A stretch of DNA of 64,000 nt from Chlorophyllum brunneum (Eukaryota > Basidiomycota > Agaricomycetes > Agaricales > Agaricaceae), in contig OY756143.1 in NCBI GenBank assembly GCA_963576785.1, positions 2,294,001 to 2,358,000 of the forward strand, written 5' to 3'. Both the position numbers and the translations under genes were made by a program. Position 1 is the first letter of the stretch. Every line of letters starts with the position of its first letter. The notes beneath the pieces were generated by a model, which was not told the DNA's origin, searched no databases, and saw nothing but the letters and a program-made list of their open reading frames with translations. Below, in pieces: positions 34,318-45,649 of the stretch.

Positions 34318-35712
34318 ATGTCGCATGCACAGCTCACGGAATATGCATCTCGTCCTCCAGATTTCCTTGACAATGTTCTCTTCCTGGAACGTCTCGACAC
34401 ATTTATGCAGAAATCGCTCAGTGATATAAAGGGTTTCGCAGAGAGGGAGTCGAGGTCTTATGAAGAGGTGGAACGAATCATGTCCAGCGTGATACAGACT
34501 TACCTTTGCCAAGGGCTGCCCTCTACTTGTGTGCTTGTGTATTATTGACATCTTGTAGACGAGACGCTTTATCGCAGAGTGGCATGCCAAGGCCCTTTTC
34601 AGCGCGGCAAGCACCGACACGCTGGCACCTGAGGATAAAGCTACGCGGGGTTCGTTTATTGTCTCCTACGCGTGGATCTCTTTGACAGCGGTAAACTCTA
34701 GTTCGTAACGTCCTCATTGAGACTTCAAAGGTGCTTGAGTCGTTGTCGGACGTTACTGGCGTTCAGTCATTCGTCCTGGCTGTAGACCCTCATGATCCTC
34801 AGGACGCGGGTTTCCTCGGAGGCTCGCTTATGGGACGCGAATACTATCGTGGGATGCGGGGCGGCGGGACCTCAGGTGCCAGCTCTTTCAAAACGTTTGC
34901 TCAGAAACGTCTGCCCCCATTACAAGAGGAGGTGCATACTCAGGAGCCGTCTGCTCAATCTACCCCTGCACCTCCGACTGTACGTTCCGCAAAACAGGCA
35001 AAAGTGGATCTCTATGCATCTATTCGTTCACAATTGAGGTGCGCGCTGCATTGTGATATTTGGGTCTCGGCTTATGATGTCATGTAGAAAGGTCAGCGGC
35101 ATCCGTAAAGCAGAGATGAAGTGGACAAATCCAGAGCGTTTGAGCCTGTATGGTATTCGCATGGTTGGCTGGCCGCCTGATATCCCCGCAGCGAATCCAT
35201 CGAGTCTGAAGGCGGGTCAGAATCAGAAACTGTTAGAGTTGATCGAACAGGGTGAACTGAGATTCGAGAAGACGATGATGACCGGGTTGGAGGCACCAAC
35301 ACCGCCCGACATTTCGCAGCACACATTAGATACTGCGGAGGAGGAGGACTTTTCGTGGGCGTATGATGTTGATGGGACTGGACACACTGCGGCGAGTGGG
35401 ACAGTCGGGTCGGTGAATGTAGGAAAACCTATCCCAACGGATACACCTCCTATTTCTTTGGATCCTACACATGGTCTGTCAAGTACTATCGGTGATTTAC
35501 CTGGCGCGGAGACCAGCTTTGGAGTTGCATATTCATGGAAAGGGGATGATGATGGTCTCGTGGCTGCGGAGCACAGTGCAGGGTTTGATGAATACGAATT
35601 TCACGTAGAGCCTTGGAATGATATGATGCCATTTGACGGGCTGGAGGGTGATAGTCTCGACGAGCCCCGAGCACGGAAGCGTGCCCGAAGCTCAGAGTCC
35701 GAGGGGAGATGA
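34318..35712 (+). CDS. Unrecognised protein, four exons
   Basis: Plus strand. The first exon starts MSHAQLTEYASRPPDFL and has a helical stretch VLFLERLDTFMQKSLSDIKG; a 49-base intron (GTGCTT..CAGAG, 34531-34579) is my best choice; then WHAKALFSAAS, a 51-base intron, VRNVLIETSKVLESLSDVTGVQSFV, DAGFLGGSLMGREYYRGMRGG, and an intron ending catgtag at 35087. The last exon has KAEMKWTNPERLSLYGIRMV and GWPPDIPAANPSSLKAGQNQ, and an acidic, disordered tail that ends in a basic nuclear-signal-like EPRARKRARSSE. I do not recognise a family. The conserved-looking EMKWTNPERLSLYGI segment and the NLS suggest a nuclear role (inference). Confidence 0.65.
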
Positions 35713-35846
35713 ATAGGAGTGATCGCGTGTTTGGGTTAGCGCCATGTGCCGGAGACAGAAATATATAGCTGCCCTGATGGCACGCATGTTGCAGTCTTGT
35801 TCACAATCACCCAGATCTCCTTTACTTACAATCGTTTGCTCTCCCA

Positions 35847-37313
35847 ATGTTCTCCGGTCTCTTCTCGTCAGTATTTCTCTCTTTCTGTCGTCCCAACGAT
35901 CCCTGATCTTCGTCTCTGGTCCGGTGCCACTCAGCACCTCGGCGCCTGCGGATCTAACGGCGCAGAATTTCACTCCAGTCGCTACTGGAGTTCCGCCGAA
36001 TGAGCTTTTCGGAGAGCTGGAACCGGTCGATATGGAGTGGTTGTGTGCAGGAGGGTTTGTCACGGAGACGCAGACGTGGTATGTCATCACAGAAGATGGA
36101 AAGTCGGTGATGTGCCAAGTGATACATTCTGCTGTTGGGTATGTGCAACACCTCTTAACGTTGGTGATGGTTCCGTTGACCCTTTTTTCTGTAAGACTCT
36201 GGTACCCAACAATTCAATTTACATGCAAAGTCTACGATATGAAGACGGGACAGCAGATCTGGAAATCCATCAATGTCAGTAACTTCGTTACGCCTCCTCC
36301 TGGGCTCGATAAGCGGTCAAGCAAAGCAGACGAATTCACTGTTACCTACAAGCACCATCCCAACAAACTGGACTTCCCTGAATCGTATACCATCCGCGCC
36401 AACCTTGGCCAGGACATGCAGATCTCACTGGAACTCAAGCGGTATGGCACCGCTCCGGGTTTCAAAGTGGGCAAAGGTCCCAAGGGCGGCTACTCGTACT
36501 TTGGTACAGATCTAGAGAAACTTGACGGTTACGTCGTTCATCGCTTCTGGCCTCGGTTGATGGCAGACGGACACTATGTTCACAATGGGAAGGCCGAGAT
36601 GTTCCAAGGCCCTGGCATGTTTGTCCATGCAATCCAGGGCATGCGACCTAACCTTGTCGCAGCGTCGTGGAACTTTGGGCACTTCCAGAGCTCGGCGGCG
36701 GGTGGTGTATCTGCCATCCAAATGGAGTTCAAGACGACTAGTCAGTATGGAAAGCAAGGGGCTGGATCTGGGGGTGTTTCGGTGAACGTTGGCTCCATTG
36801 TTGTCGATAACAAACTTGTGGCTGTCACAGCTGAAACCAATTGGCCGAAGGAGGACCCCGCTACTGCAGAGGCAGCGGTAAAGTCCAAGGTGACGCATTT
36901 AAAGCCTGAGTATGACCCTGATACAGGGTATAACAAACCTGACGAAATTTCGTTCGAGTGGAAAGGTGCTTCGTTGATCCCCGATGCACCGGGAGATATC
37001 ACCGCTCGTCAGGTTGCGGACTTGGGAAGCGTGGCGAAACCCCAAGGATTGATCGAGAAGGTGGATGTATTGGCAGAAATTCCATACGTCGTGAAGATGG
37101 CCGTGAGTTACGTTGCTGGGACGAAACCATACATCTATCAGGTTCGTCTTATTTTATCCAAACGCCCAAGAAGCCTGACAAATGTCGGTTCCGCAGTGGG
37201 CCAATCCTGGAGTGCTCAAGATTACTGGCCCAGACGCGCTCGCTGCTGGGCTGTCTGAGGGAGTGGAGGTGGACGGTGTGCTGTACAACGAGGCGACGTT
37301 TATCTCTGAGTAG
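35847..37313 (+). CDS. SVF1: Svf1-like survival factor (lipocalin-fold, oxidative stress)
   Basis: Four exons: MFSGLFS, an intron (GTCAGT..CTCAG), then TSAPADLTAQNFTPVATGV and LFGELEPVDMEWLCAGGFVT with ETQTWYVITEDGKSVMCQVI; an intron in GG|A; LWYPTIQFTCKVYDMKTGQQ, LDFPESYTIRANLGQDMQIS, SYFGTDLEKLDGYVVHRFWP, GMFVHAIQGMRPNLVAASWN; and a final intron before WANPGVLKITGPDALAAGLS, ending at TAG 37311-37313. Full length and the characteristic two-lipocalin layout fit Svf1 of yeast, which protects cells against oxidative stress and has been linked to ceramide transport. The first exon codes only about seven residues, which resembles the amphipathic membrane-binding N-terminus of Svf1. Confidence 0.9.
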
Positions 37314-37495
37314 ACGCAGTGTTGTGTATCTGATAGAGAATCTATGTACGAATAATCCGAGTCATTTTCAAGATCTTCCTGGTTACGCAAGCTGCGTTCT
37401 TGGCTCTGATCTGACGGGTCCCACGTGCTGCTTGTTAATCTTGGCCTCAAATATCTCGCCTCTCGCCCCCTGATTTCCTTCTTCCATCATGTACC

Positions 37496-39380
37496 ATGTC
37501 CCGCGCACTTTTTAGTGCTGTGCTTCCCAACAGCCTTCGTCTTGCTCATCGCGCCCAACGTCTGGTGCTCTCGCCACCCCGTCATACTTTCTTCACCCTC
37601 GCAGTGCCGAGGCAAAGGTCGGGTCCCTCACTACACCCACCCCGTCATACCCCCGCCACATTCGTATATTTCCACTCATCAACGCGCAATCAGGGCGCAC
37701 CACTAATACCCCTGTTCGCGTCTGTTCTAAAGGTATACATAGACCCTTTTCTCCCCCCAGAAGCTGATCACACGCCCAGACTTCCACCGCATTAGAACTT
37801 GCTCGGACCGCCGCTCGCATTGTACTCACTTTTGTTCCCCTCATATTAATCAAGAATCGAGGCTCTCGCATATCCGTCCTCCGTGGGAAGACACGACATG
37901 GCCAACCTATAACGCTCGAGAACAAAGAGGCTGTTCTTAAGCGCATACAGCATCGAACGTACTTTCTCAAGGTCTTACTCCTTGTTCCAATGGTCATCTT
38001 TTGGGGAACGATAGTTGCTAGTCTGGAGCGGACACCCTTGACCGGAAGGTGAGTTCCCTGTTGCAATTCGGTTGACACATATCTATGACAATATGCTGAT
38101 ATTCATCTGCCATTTCTCCGCTTCACCAAACCAGATGGCGAATGATCATTCTCTCACCAGAGGAAGAGAGCGAAATTGCTGCTCAGCTTGCTGGGCCTGG
38201 GTGGTATCGCGCCGTTGGCGCCATCCTTGCTGAGGAGGGAGTGACAACGTACGTCCCACCCTCGGACTGGCGATATGTTTGGGTCAGTCAGACGCTTCGC
38301 AAACTAGAAGACACAATCCCTGTCCTTGCATCCGAGCCTGAGCACTGTCCGGATTGGTACGAGGACAACATGGACAGGAACGGGAAACCCATGCCTCCAC
38401 CTGCCGAGTTTCCTCTCCTACCCAGGTCGCGAGTTTCAGAATACCTCAAGACGTTCTGTGAGACTTTGACCGAACAGAAATCGGCACACCCGGGATCGCA
38501 TGTCATACCCGGACCTCCGTATTCTCTTTTGGTGGTGGAGAATTCCGATGTCAAGAACGCGTTTTCGTATGGATTTGGGCCTGATGGTGGAGGTGGAATT
38601 GTTGTTTATTCAGGATTTTTAGATGACATTTTCAGAAAGTTGCCCCCGGTGTACCAGCAACCTGGGTCACACCAGCCGAAGTCGTGGTGGTCACGCCTCC
38701 TTGGCAACCTCTTCTCATCAACAAATACACCCTCTCACCCAACGCCTACTCCTGAACAAACGACAGAACTTGCTGTGCTCCTTGCGCACGAGCTCTCACA
38801 TCTTGTCCTTGCCCACCACCTCGAAACTTACTCATCTGGCACCGTCATTGTCCCTGGAATCCTTTCCATTATCTCGGATATTCTTCGAGTGGCGGTGTTC
38901 CCGATCACAATGCTATTTGGGCCATTTGTGAACGATGCTGTTGCGCAGCTGGGGAAAGTGGGATCTGGGGAGCTGAGCAAGCTAGGACAGTATTGCATGA
39001 GCATGAAGCAGGAAATTGAGGCTGACGTGGTCTCTGCCCGGTACGTACTCGTCGATCACTCAGTGCGCCATGCTGACCAACGACGGCATACACGCAGACT
39101 TCTTGCTCATGCAGGGTTCGATGCTCGGGATGCTGTCAGGTTTTGGGAGAACCGCGACGAAGGGGGGTCAGATTGTTCAGCTCCGCTAAGCTCGAAAACT
39201 GATCAACCGGAGGGAATTGGTGGGCTTAGCCGTAGTATCATGGGGTCCACACATCCCGTTAATGAGATGCGTATCGAGAGCCTGAAGCAGGAACTTCAGA
39301 GATGGAATGAGGCCAGACTCGCGGCTCTTGCTCATGTAAGAGAAGACGAGTCTCGATCACCGCAGATAGAGTCTCCTTAA
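37496..39380 (+). CDS. OMA1: Mitochondrial M48 metalloprotease, Oma1-like
   Basis: The start MSRALFSAVLPNSLRLAHR has an Arg/Ser-rich mitochondrial targeting type N-terminus. Introns: 47 bases after SVLK (37733), one after TGR (38049), and one in ARL (39043-39097). A membrane segment VLLLVPMVIFWGTIVASL precedes the protease domain: LLVVENSDVKNAFSYG, GIVVYSGFLDDIF, zinc site LLAHELSHLVLAHH (HExxH) and third ligand in KQEIEADVVSARYV, ending STHPVNEMRIESLKQELQ. Family: a stress-activated inner-membrane peptidase that cuts the OPA1-type fusion dynamin or backs up the m-AAA protease. All metal ligands are present and length fits, so it is predicted to be functional. Confidence 0.9.
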
Positions 39381-42300
39381 AAATAAACTAATCTACTGGG
39401 TATTTCTGTCTTTTTGTTTTTGTCATCGGACATCATCTTTCCTTCAGCCTCTATTTACTTTAATCGTCCATTTGCCGTATTATGTGTTAGCATCCTGTAC
39501 TTTATCACATCCTGTGTTATCTACTAAACACTTTACCCCGCTCAAACCCTGGATCACCTCCATGTATCCACTACTCCCCCGAACCTGGAATCTCTGTTTG
39601 GCTTCCCTCGGTCTGATTATTGTCCTGGTATAGGTTGGGCATGCGAGCTGGACTTCGTATTTTTTTTTGTTAGAGAATACACCCACCCGACCGCATAGTC
39701 CTGGAGGCTGTGTAGGCGAAAGCATCGTGGAGATCAAGGCAAAGATGCCAGGTTAGGACGAGTCAACATAGTGCCGTAATATGTATATCCCACTGGAAGT
39801 ATCCCATAGGAGTAATTGTAGTATGCCTGTCCTTTTACATCGTTACAGTGAATATTAAGTCCTCTTCAGAAGTAGCTCGAACATTACAAGCGATGGAATT
39901 TCCAGAATGTAACTAAGGGCACCAGGTGCTGGTACAAATATAGAAAACATGGAGGAAGTAAACGTAGTCGGCCCGCAGCCCGGACCCCGCGGGCCGTATA
40001 CTCTCGGAGGCCCTTGCATTAATCACCTTTGCAGGAAAAGTATTCCCCCAGGACTTACAATACTCGTACCTGTGTTCTGCGCTTTGCCATGGATTTCAAG
40101 ATCTGATCTTCCGTGCGCCGTATGCCTCTCAACAGATCAACTCCGTAAATTTAGCGGAACCACCTCTTGAGAGAGGATGTTGTGGGCCCGCAATCCCACT
40201 CCACGCAGTGCATGCTTCAAGGCCCCGAGAAACGGGAATTTGGATACCAGTAACTCGGGTATACAAATAGTCGAGGAGACAAGCCGGAAATTTAGACTTT
40301 ACAGGGTTCGATGCATTCCGATGTGGTGAATCTAAGCATTCAGGATTTAATGTCTTGCCAGGAACAATTCGCCGAGCTAGCGTCTCATGATGTTTACTAG
40401 GAAAAAATATACGAGGAAAATATGGTGTCCCGTTACGTCCACAGAAATATATTTTGCGCCGTACCACTGCGTGGGAGGGCAAGGTGCCCTCAAACTGGTC
40501 CTTGGGACATTGGAATCTACCACCGCAGCAGAACCAAAGCACAATTCGGTTGATTTGGTGGATGGATCGAGAGACTGACTCGCAAATAACTTGGGTTACG
40601 CAAAGGGGCCAAGCCATGTTTTTATCCGAAGCGAAGTCAAACGAAGCAGAATATCTCTTCGAGGCTGTTGATGAACGGTCTCGCTCTTGTAGCACAATGT
40701 CTGCAGTAATATTTCGAGGACCCAAAGGCCAAAACGCGACCGCTAGTTCGAAATCCGCGACTTTGGTTGTGAAGGCTCTCACTCCGGTGTTGTCAGATAG
40801 TGGGGGATGGTGTGCATGATGAGCGTTGATGGGATTGGTATAGGAGTGTGCCAGTAACGAACTTGGAAATTGTGTCCCTACTCAGGTTCCAAGGTGGTTG
40901 CCGTAGCGAAAGCGCATGACCAGACGGCATCCATATTTTTTAATTGGTTCGTATATGATGAATTGTACCGTGTTTCCCATCGTTCGCAGTAAATAATATC
41001 CCCTCAGGGTCCCCGGGACGTGAGAGATATAGAGGAGGCTAAGCAAATTCAGGAGGGAGAGAATATGTATAATCAAGGAAAAGTAAGGGTGCGCCTGGGT
41101 GAGCTCGCAGTTCCAATGGCACGGCATTCCGAGTTGGCAACTGTCAGGTTCACGAGGTTATCGGAAACGAGGAACCAAATACCACCTGGAGTGGATGTCG
41201 AAACGCTGTGATGGTTGTAAGGTACGTCATGGACGTAAGTACGCAGTGGGTCATGCGTTTCCATCGGCATGCTCCTCGATCATCTGGAGAGGGACGATGT
41301 AGTGGATGATATGGCCACTCAAACACGCTGCGGGCCTGTGGCCAACAAGGGGCTAGAGGGGCATACTCGGAAAGGACGACGCAAAATCTTAAGTGCGACG
41401 GATTAATGAGTCATAATTTTAAAAACCAAACCCACAAGACGACACATAGTCCAACTCAGGGGATACATACAACTTCTGCGAAGAAAGTTGAAAAATGGAG
41501 GAAAGAGGAGGAGGGCAGGGCAAGGCACCCCTCTCCGAATGAATCAGTTTTCAGTCTTATCTTAATCTACCCCTATCTATTCCCTCGACAAATTCTCACT
41601 GGAGTCTATGGTTCAGTAACGGGGCGTGTTTAGTATCCTTGATCACTGTCCTGGCTATGTCATATTTTGCCTGCAATGTATTGAGGTTCCTGATCTCCCA
41701 TTAGTCGCTGGTAATTATGTGCCCCGCATTGGCTGCCGAACAACATTGTATCCGAGCACCTTCGTGCTTTGAATTGGATGATACAGGCACACAGTACATA
41801 ACGTTATGGAGTCGAGGAAGGATCAAGGGGCCTTATGGTCGACGACTGTGTTCCCACCCACATTTTGACCTGATCGTCAGCCTGAATCAGATGTGGGGAT
41901 TCGTGAATTTGCGCTGCGAGGGACCCAGAATATTCAGTCACAACATGAATTTTTCGGTGGCTTCAGGCGACTGAAACGGACCGGGTAGTCTAGAGGGAAC
42001 TGATGACCCTATTGGTCCCGGACCAGGTTAAAGTTTGAAACCAACCCAACAGACGGGAACTAAAGTAAGAGCGACGACGAAGCAAGGAAGGATACGTCTT
42101 AGAGAGGTATGGAGGACATGAGAGCTTGAGAACTGCTCGTGTGCTCTTCCAGAATGATGATATTTTCTGAAGTAAACCTGTTTTGCCACCAGCTTGATCG
42201 CGGGTAGGCCCACGTTGGGCGCGTGTACAGCTGCTCCACTTCTCTTTGCATTTCCAACCCATCGGATGCCATGTGCCCCAAAAGCAATCTAGCTGAATTC

Positions 42301-43096
42301 CATCTGATTTTTATTACGACACCAATAGAATGGGCGTAGCGCAAGATAAATACCGAAACCGACACAGAACTCGACTTCTTGGCCTCTGGCTGTAAGCCCC
42401 AAGCACAACGGCCCTCTAGACGGCCTTGACGTAGACCTGTGACCATGCCTCTGAACTCAACACGGCCTAGCTACGACCTAAGGACTCTTTTCCCCGAGTT
42501 TTTCAATGGCCCCAATTACTGAAAGCGGAGTTTTTCCGAGTGGCGCCAGTAGCATCAGCCGACACTTCCACCACTCTCTTTTGGTCATCCGGCCTGGTCA
42601 ATTTCTCCGTCAAGCCAAAACATTAATATGAAATGTGGTCGATACCTCCCTCTTTGCAGTTCCCTTCCCCACACCTCGCGTTCTCCCGGTCCCTTGGAAG
42701 GTGCGGGGAAATCAGAGGTTTCCGGCGAATAGCTGGAAGGATAACATTCTAGGGCATGAACCGGGTCGAAAGGGGTCACGACAAAGCAGGTCCCTAACTT
42801 TCTGGTCATGCAGACAAAGTCCATTTCTGGTACTCAGTTCCCTTACTTCGAGATCTCCGATTCAGAGCTACAATCGGTGCCTATCTGACTTCCCCCTGGG
42901 GGATATGTGCTTAAACGCCGGAAACCGTCCAAACTACATATATCTTGCCGTAGCGATGTGCAACTGTTTGTTTTCCTCTCCCCTTCATCCCCAACCTCAG
43001 AGCTCCGCCCCCCAGCAAGGCTTATTTGGCTCCCCTCCATTGGCCAGTCATCCAGCGGAGTGGCCAGCTCAAGCTGCCAAAAACTAGCACCAAGCT
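39381..43096. other. 3.7-kb stretch without a supported gene
   Basis: Only short, overlapping ORFs on both strands. The longest, 40129-40782 on the minus strand (217 codons), begins at GTG, lacks any motif and would need a later Met. No LTR, TIR or tandem repeat was noticed. It may hold regulatory DNA of the transporter gene or relics too decayed to read. Confidence 0.5.
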
Positions 43097-45457
43097 ATGG
43101 CCCCGAGAACAGTGCCGGAATGGACGATCGTTGATTTTATCCACCGTGGCCCTTGGTGGACGAATCGAGGTAAGTAGTCGATCCACCGCGCCGCATTTAG
43201 AACGCAAATATATCACTACGCAGGCATTTTGATACTCAATATCATGCTCATCCTCCCACTGTTAACATCAGTAACGAATGGGCTCGATTCGTCTCTAGTC
43301 AATGGTATCATCTATATCTAAGTCGGTTCGGGTCCTCGGTTCATGTATATTCTCAGGTCTGCAAATTTTACCTGAATGGCAGGATTATTTCGGGCATCCA
43401 GAGGGTCGAGACCTAGGTACTGGTTTAAAGCCTTTGTTTTACTGTATGCTGAAGTGACACATCATAGGCCTTATCGGCTTCGCTCAAAATTTGGGGTGTA
43501 TACTGGTTAGTTTCTTCTGGGAACTTCTGAGCAGACTTGTTCAAACCCGTTGTAGGGTCTTCCATTTACACCATTTATCTCCGATCACTTTGGCAGACGA
43601 GCGACATTATTTGTGGGGTCTGTGATCATGCTCGCCGGCGTTGGTGTACAGTCGGCATCGTATTCCGTTGCAATGTTTATCGCTGCACGTGTAACCAGTA
43701 CGCGGCCCTTTTTTCCCCTTGATCGTTATACTGATATCACGTAGTTGGTATCGGGCTCACTATGTGCATGAATGCAGCCCCTCTACTGCTACTCGAGCTT
43801 TCCTATCCCACTCATCGAGGAAAGATTACCTCGATCTACAACTCAAGTTGGTACATTGGTAGTGTCATTTCTGCTTGGGTGAGTCACGTCAGGATGTGAA
43901 TAGATGGCAGAAGCGTTGATGCATTGCCTTAGGTCTGTTTCGGTGCATTTATCCATGCTCGAGGGAGCGTATGGTCATGGCGGGCACCGAGTTTAGTTCA
44001 AGCTTTTGTGCCCTTGCTCCAGGCACTTCTGGTGTGGTTCATTCCTGAGAGTCCACGTTTCCTTGTGTCAAAAGGGATGGTAAGTCTCGTTTATCGATTG
44101 GTGCGGCTCTGGTGAGCTGACGACCCTCTTAGGAGGGGCGAGCATCTGCGATTCTGGCAAAGTACCACGCCAACGGCAACGATGCTCGGGATCCCCTCAT
44201 CGTTTTTGAGATCGCTCAGATCCGGCATGCGCTGCGGATGGAAGAGGAAATCAATAGGAGTACCTCTTACTGGTCCCTGCTCGCCACTCCTGGTAATAGG
44301 AAGCGTATGCGAATCATCGTCGCGATCGCCATGTTCTCACAATGGAGGTTAGTAGTCTATTAGTCTTCTGATTAGGCAACAATGATCTAACTTGGTATAC
44401 AGTGGAAATGGCCTAGTCTCATACTACATTAACCTTGTGCTCGAAGGTGTTGGCGTGACACGGACAGAAACGAAGGCTGCCATCAATGGAGGTCTCCAGG
44501 TTCGTTGCTTGATTGAGGATTCCGTTCCAGATCCTGACCTCTACTTCAGGTCTTCAATTTCTGTGTCGCCGCATCAGCCGCCATGCTCGTCGATTGGGTT
44601 GGTCGACGCACACTTTTCATCGTTTCTAACGCCGGCATGCTTATCAGTGCGTACGGATCCGTGAAATAATTTGACGCCTTCACCTAACTCTGTCTTTCTC
44701 TCACTCAGCATTTTCCGGATGGACGATATCTACCGCTCTTTATAACACCATGAATAATGCTGCTGCTGCGCGAGGTGAGCTCTTTCTGTTTGTCGCCTTA
44801 TAAATATCCTAACTGGGGTTATGCGTTAGCGACAATTCCACTCATTTTTCTTTTCTACTTCTTTTACGACATAGCATATACTCCGATGCTTGTCGCATAC
44901 ACCCTCGAAATTCTTCCCTATAAAGTCCGCGCTAAAGGATTTGCCTCCATGGTACGTTCCAGCCTATCGACCATTGGGGTCTTCAGCTGATGTATGCATT
45001 GTAGAACCTCGTGGTCATGCTAACGTCTGCATTCAATCAATTCATCAACCCGTGGGCGATCGAAGCCATCGGCTGGTGGTACTACATTGCGTATTGTGCC
45101 TGGCTCGTCATCGAGTTGATCTTTGTTGTGATCTATGTCGTCGAAACCAAAGGTAAACTAATCTGATTGTCTCATTGATTTACGCCCAATCTAACGATAT
45201 CTACAGGACGGACACTAGAAGAAACAGCAGCGATTTTCGATGGGGATGAGCAGCAACAGGATCTCATGGCCATGGGTGGTGAAGCAGCAACGATGACTAT
45301 GAGCAGGGGTGCTGTTGGCGTACATCAGAGCGAGGATTCAGAGCATTCACAAGAGCGCACACCAACAAAAGAGTACCCTCAATACTATGAACTACAAAAT
45401 CGGCAGCAACGGTTCTCGGACGATGGAGATTCGGCTGTGATCAAATCTCGCTTCTAA
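43097..45457 (+). CDS. MFS sugar transporter (12 TM, hexose/lactose permease type)
   Basis: Start MAPRTVPEWTIVDFIHRG at 43097; about ten introns. Signatures: LTSVTNGLDSSLVNGLQ (first TM), FISDHFGRRATLFVGS (loop 2-3 motif), VGIGLTMCMNAAPLLLLELSYP, PESPRFLVSKGM (PESPR), FSQWSGNGLVSYYINLVLEG (Q and SYY of the substrate path), DWVGRRTLFIVSNAG and VETKGRTLEETAAIF after TM12. The cytosolic tail is Gln/Ser-rich and ends VIKSRF*. It transports sugars with protons at the plasma membrane; the QWSGNGLVSYY variant occurs in lactose/cellobiose-type permeases, so the substrate may be a disaccharide (inference). It lies tail to tail with the amylase. Confidence 0.88.
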
Positions 45458-45649
45458 TTTTATTATCTTTATAGGTACTCCCTAGCTGCTGTTGTTATAT
45501 CCTCCGCTACTTGAACTTAATTGAACTGTGTGTTGTACATAGCTGTGATTTATGTAGCTTGATAGGCAATTGTATTACTATAAGATCAATGCAACAGATA
45601 TATGTAAGTTATGCAAGTTGTTGGTGGATTTTGTGATCGACAGAATCTG

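Noticed and set aside
40129..40782. 217-codon minus-strand ORF, with a KVADFELA stretch recalling a kinase DFG loop
   Set aside because: Starts at GTG, no other kinase block around it, composition not convincing; left as noncoding.
42635..43087. 150-codon plus-strand ORF before the transporter
   Set aside because: Ends just before the transporter ATG, has no motif, overlaps equally long ORFs on the other strand.
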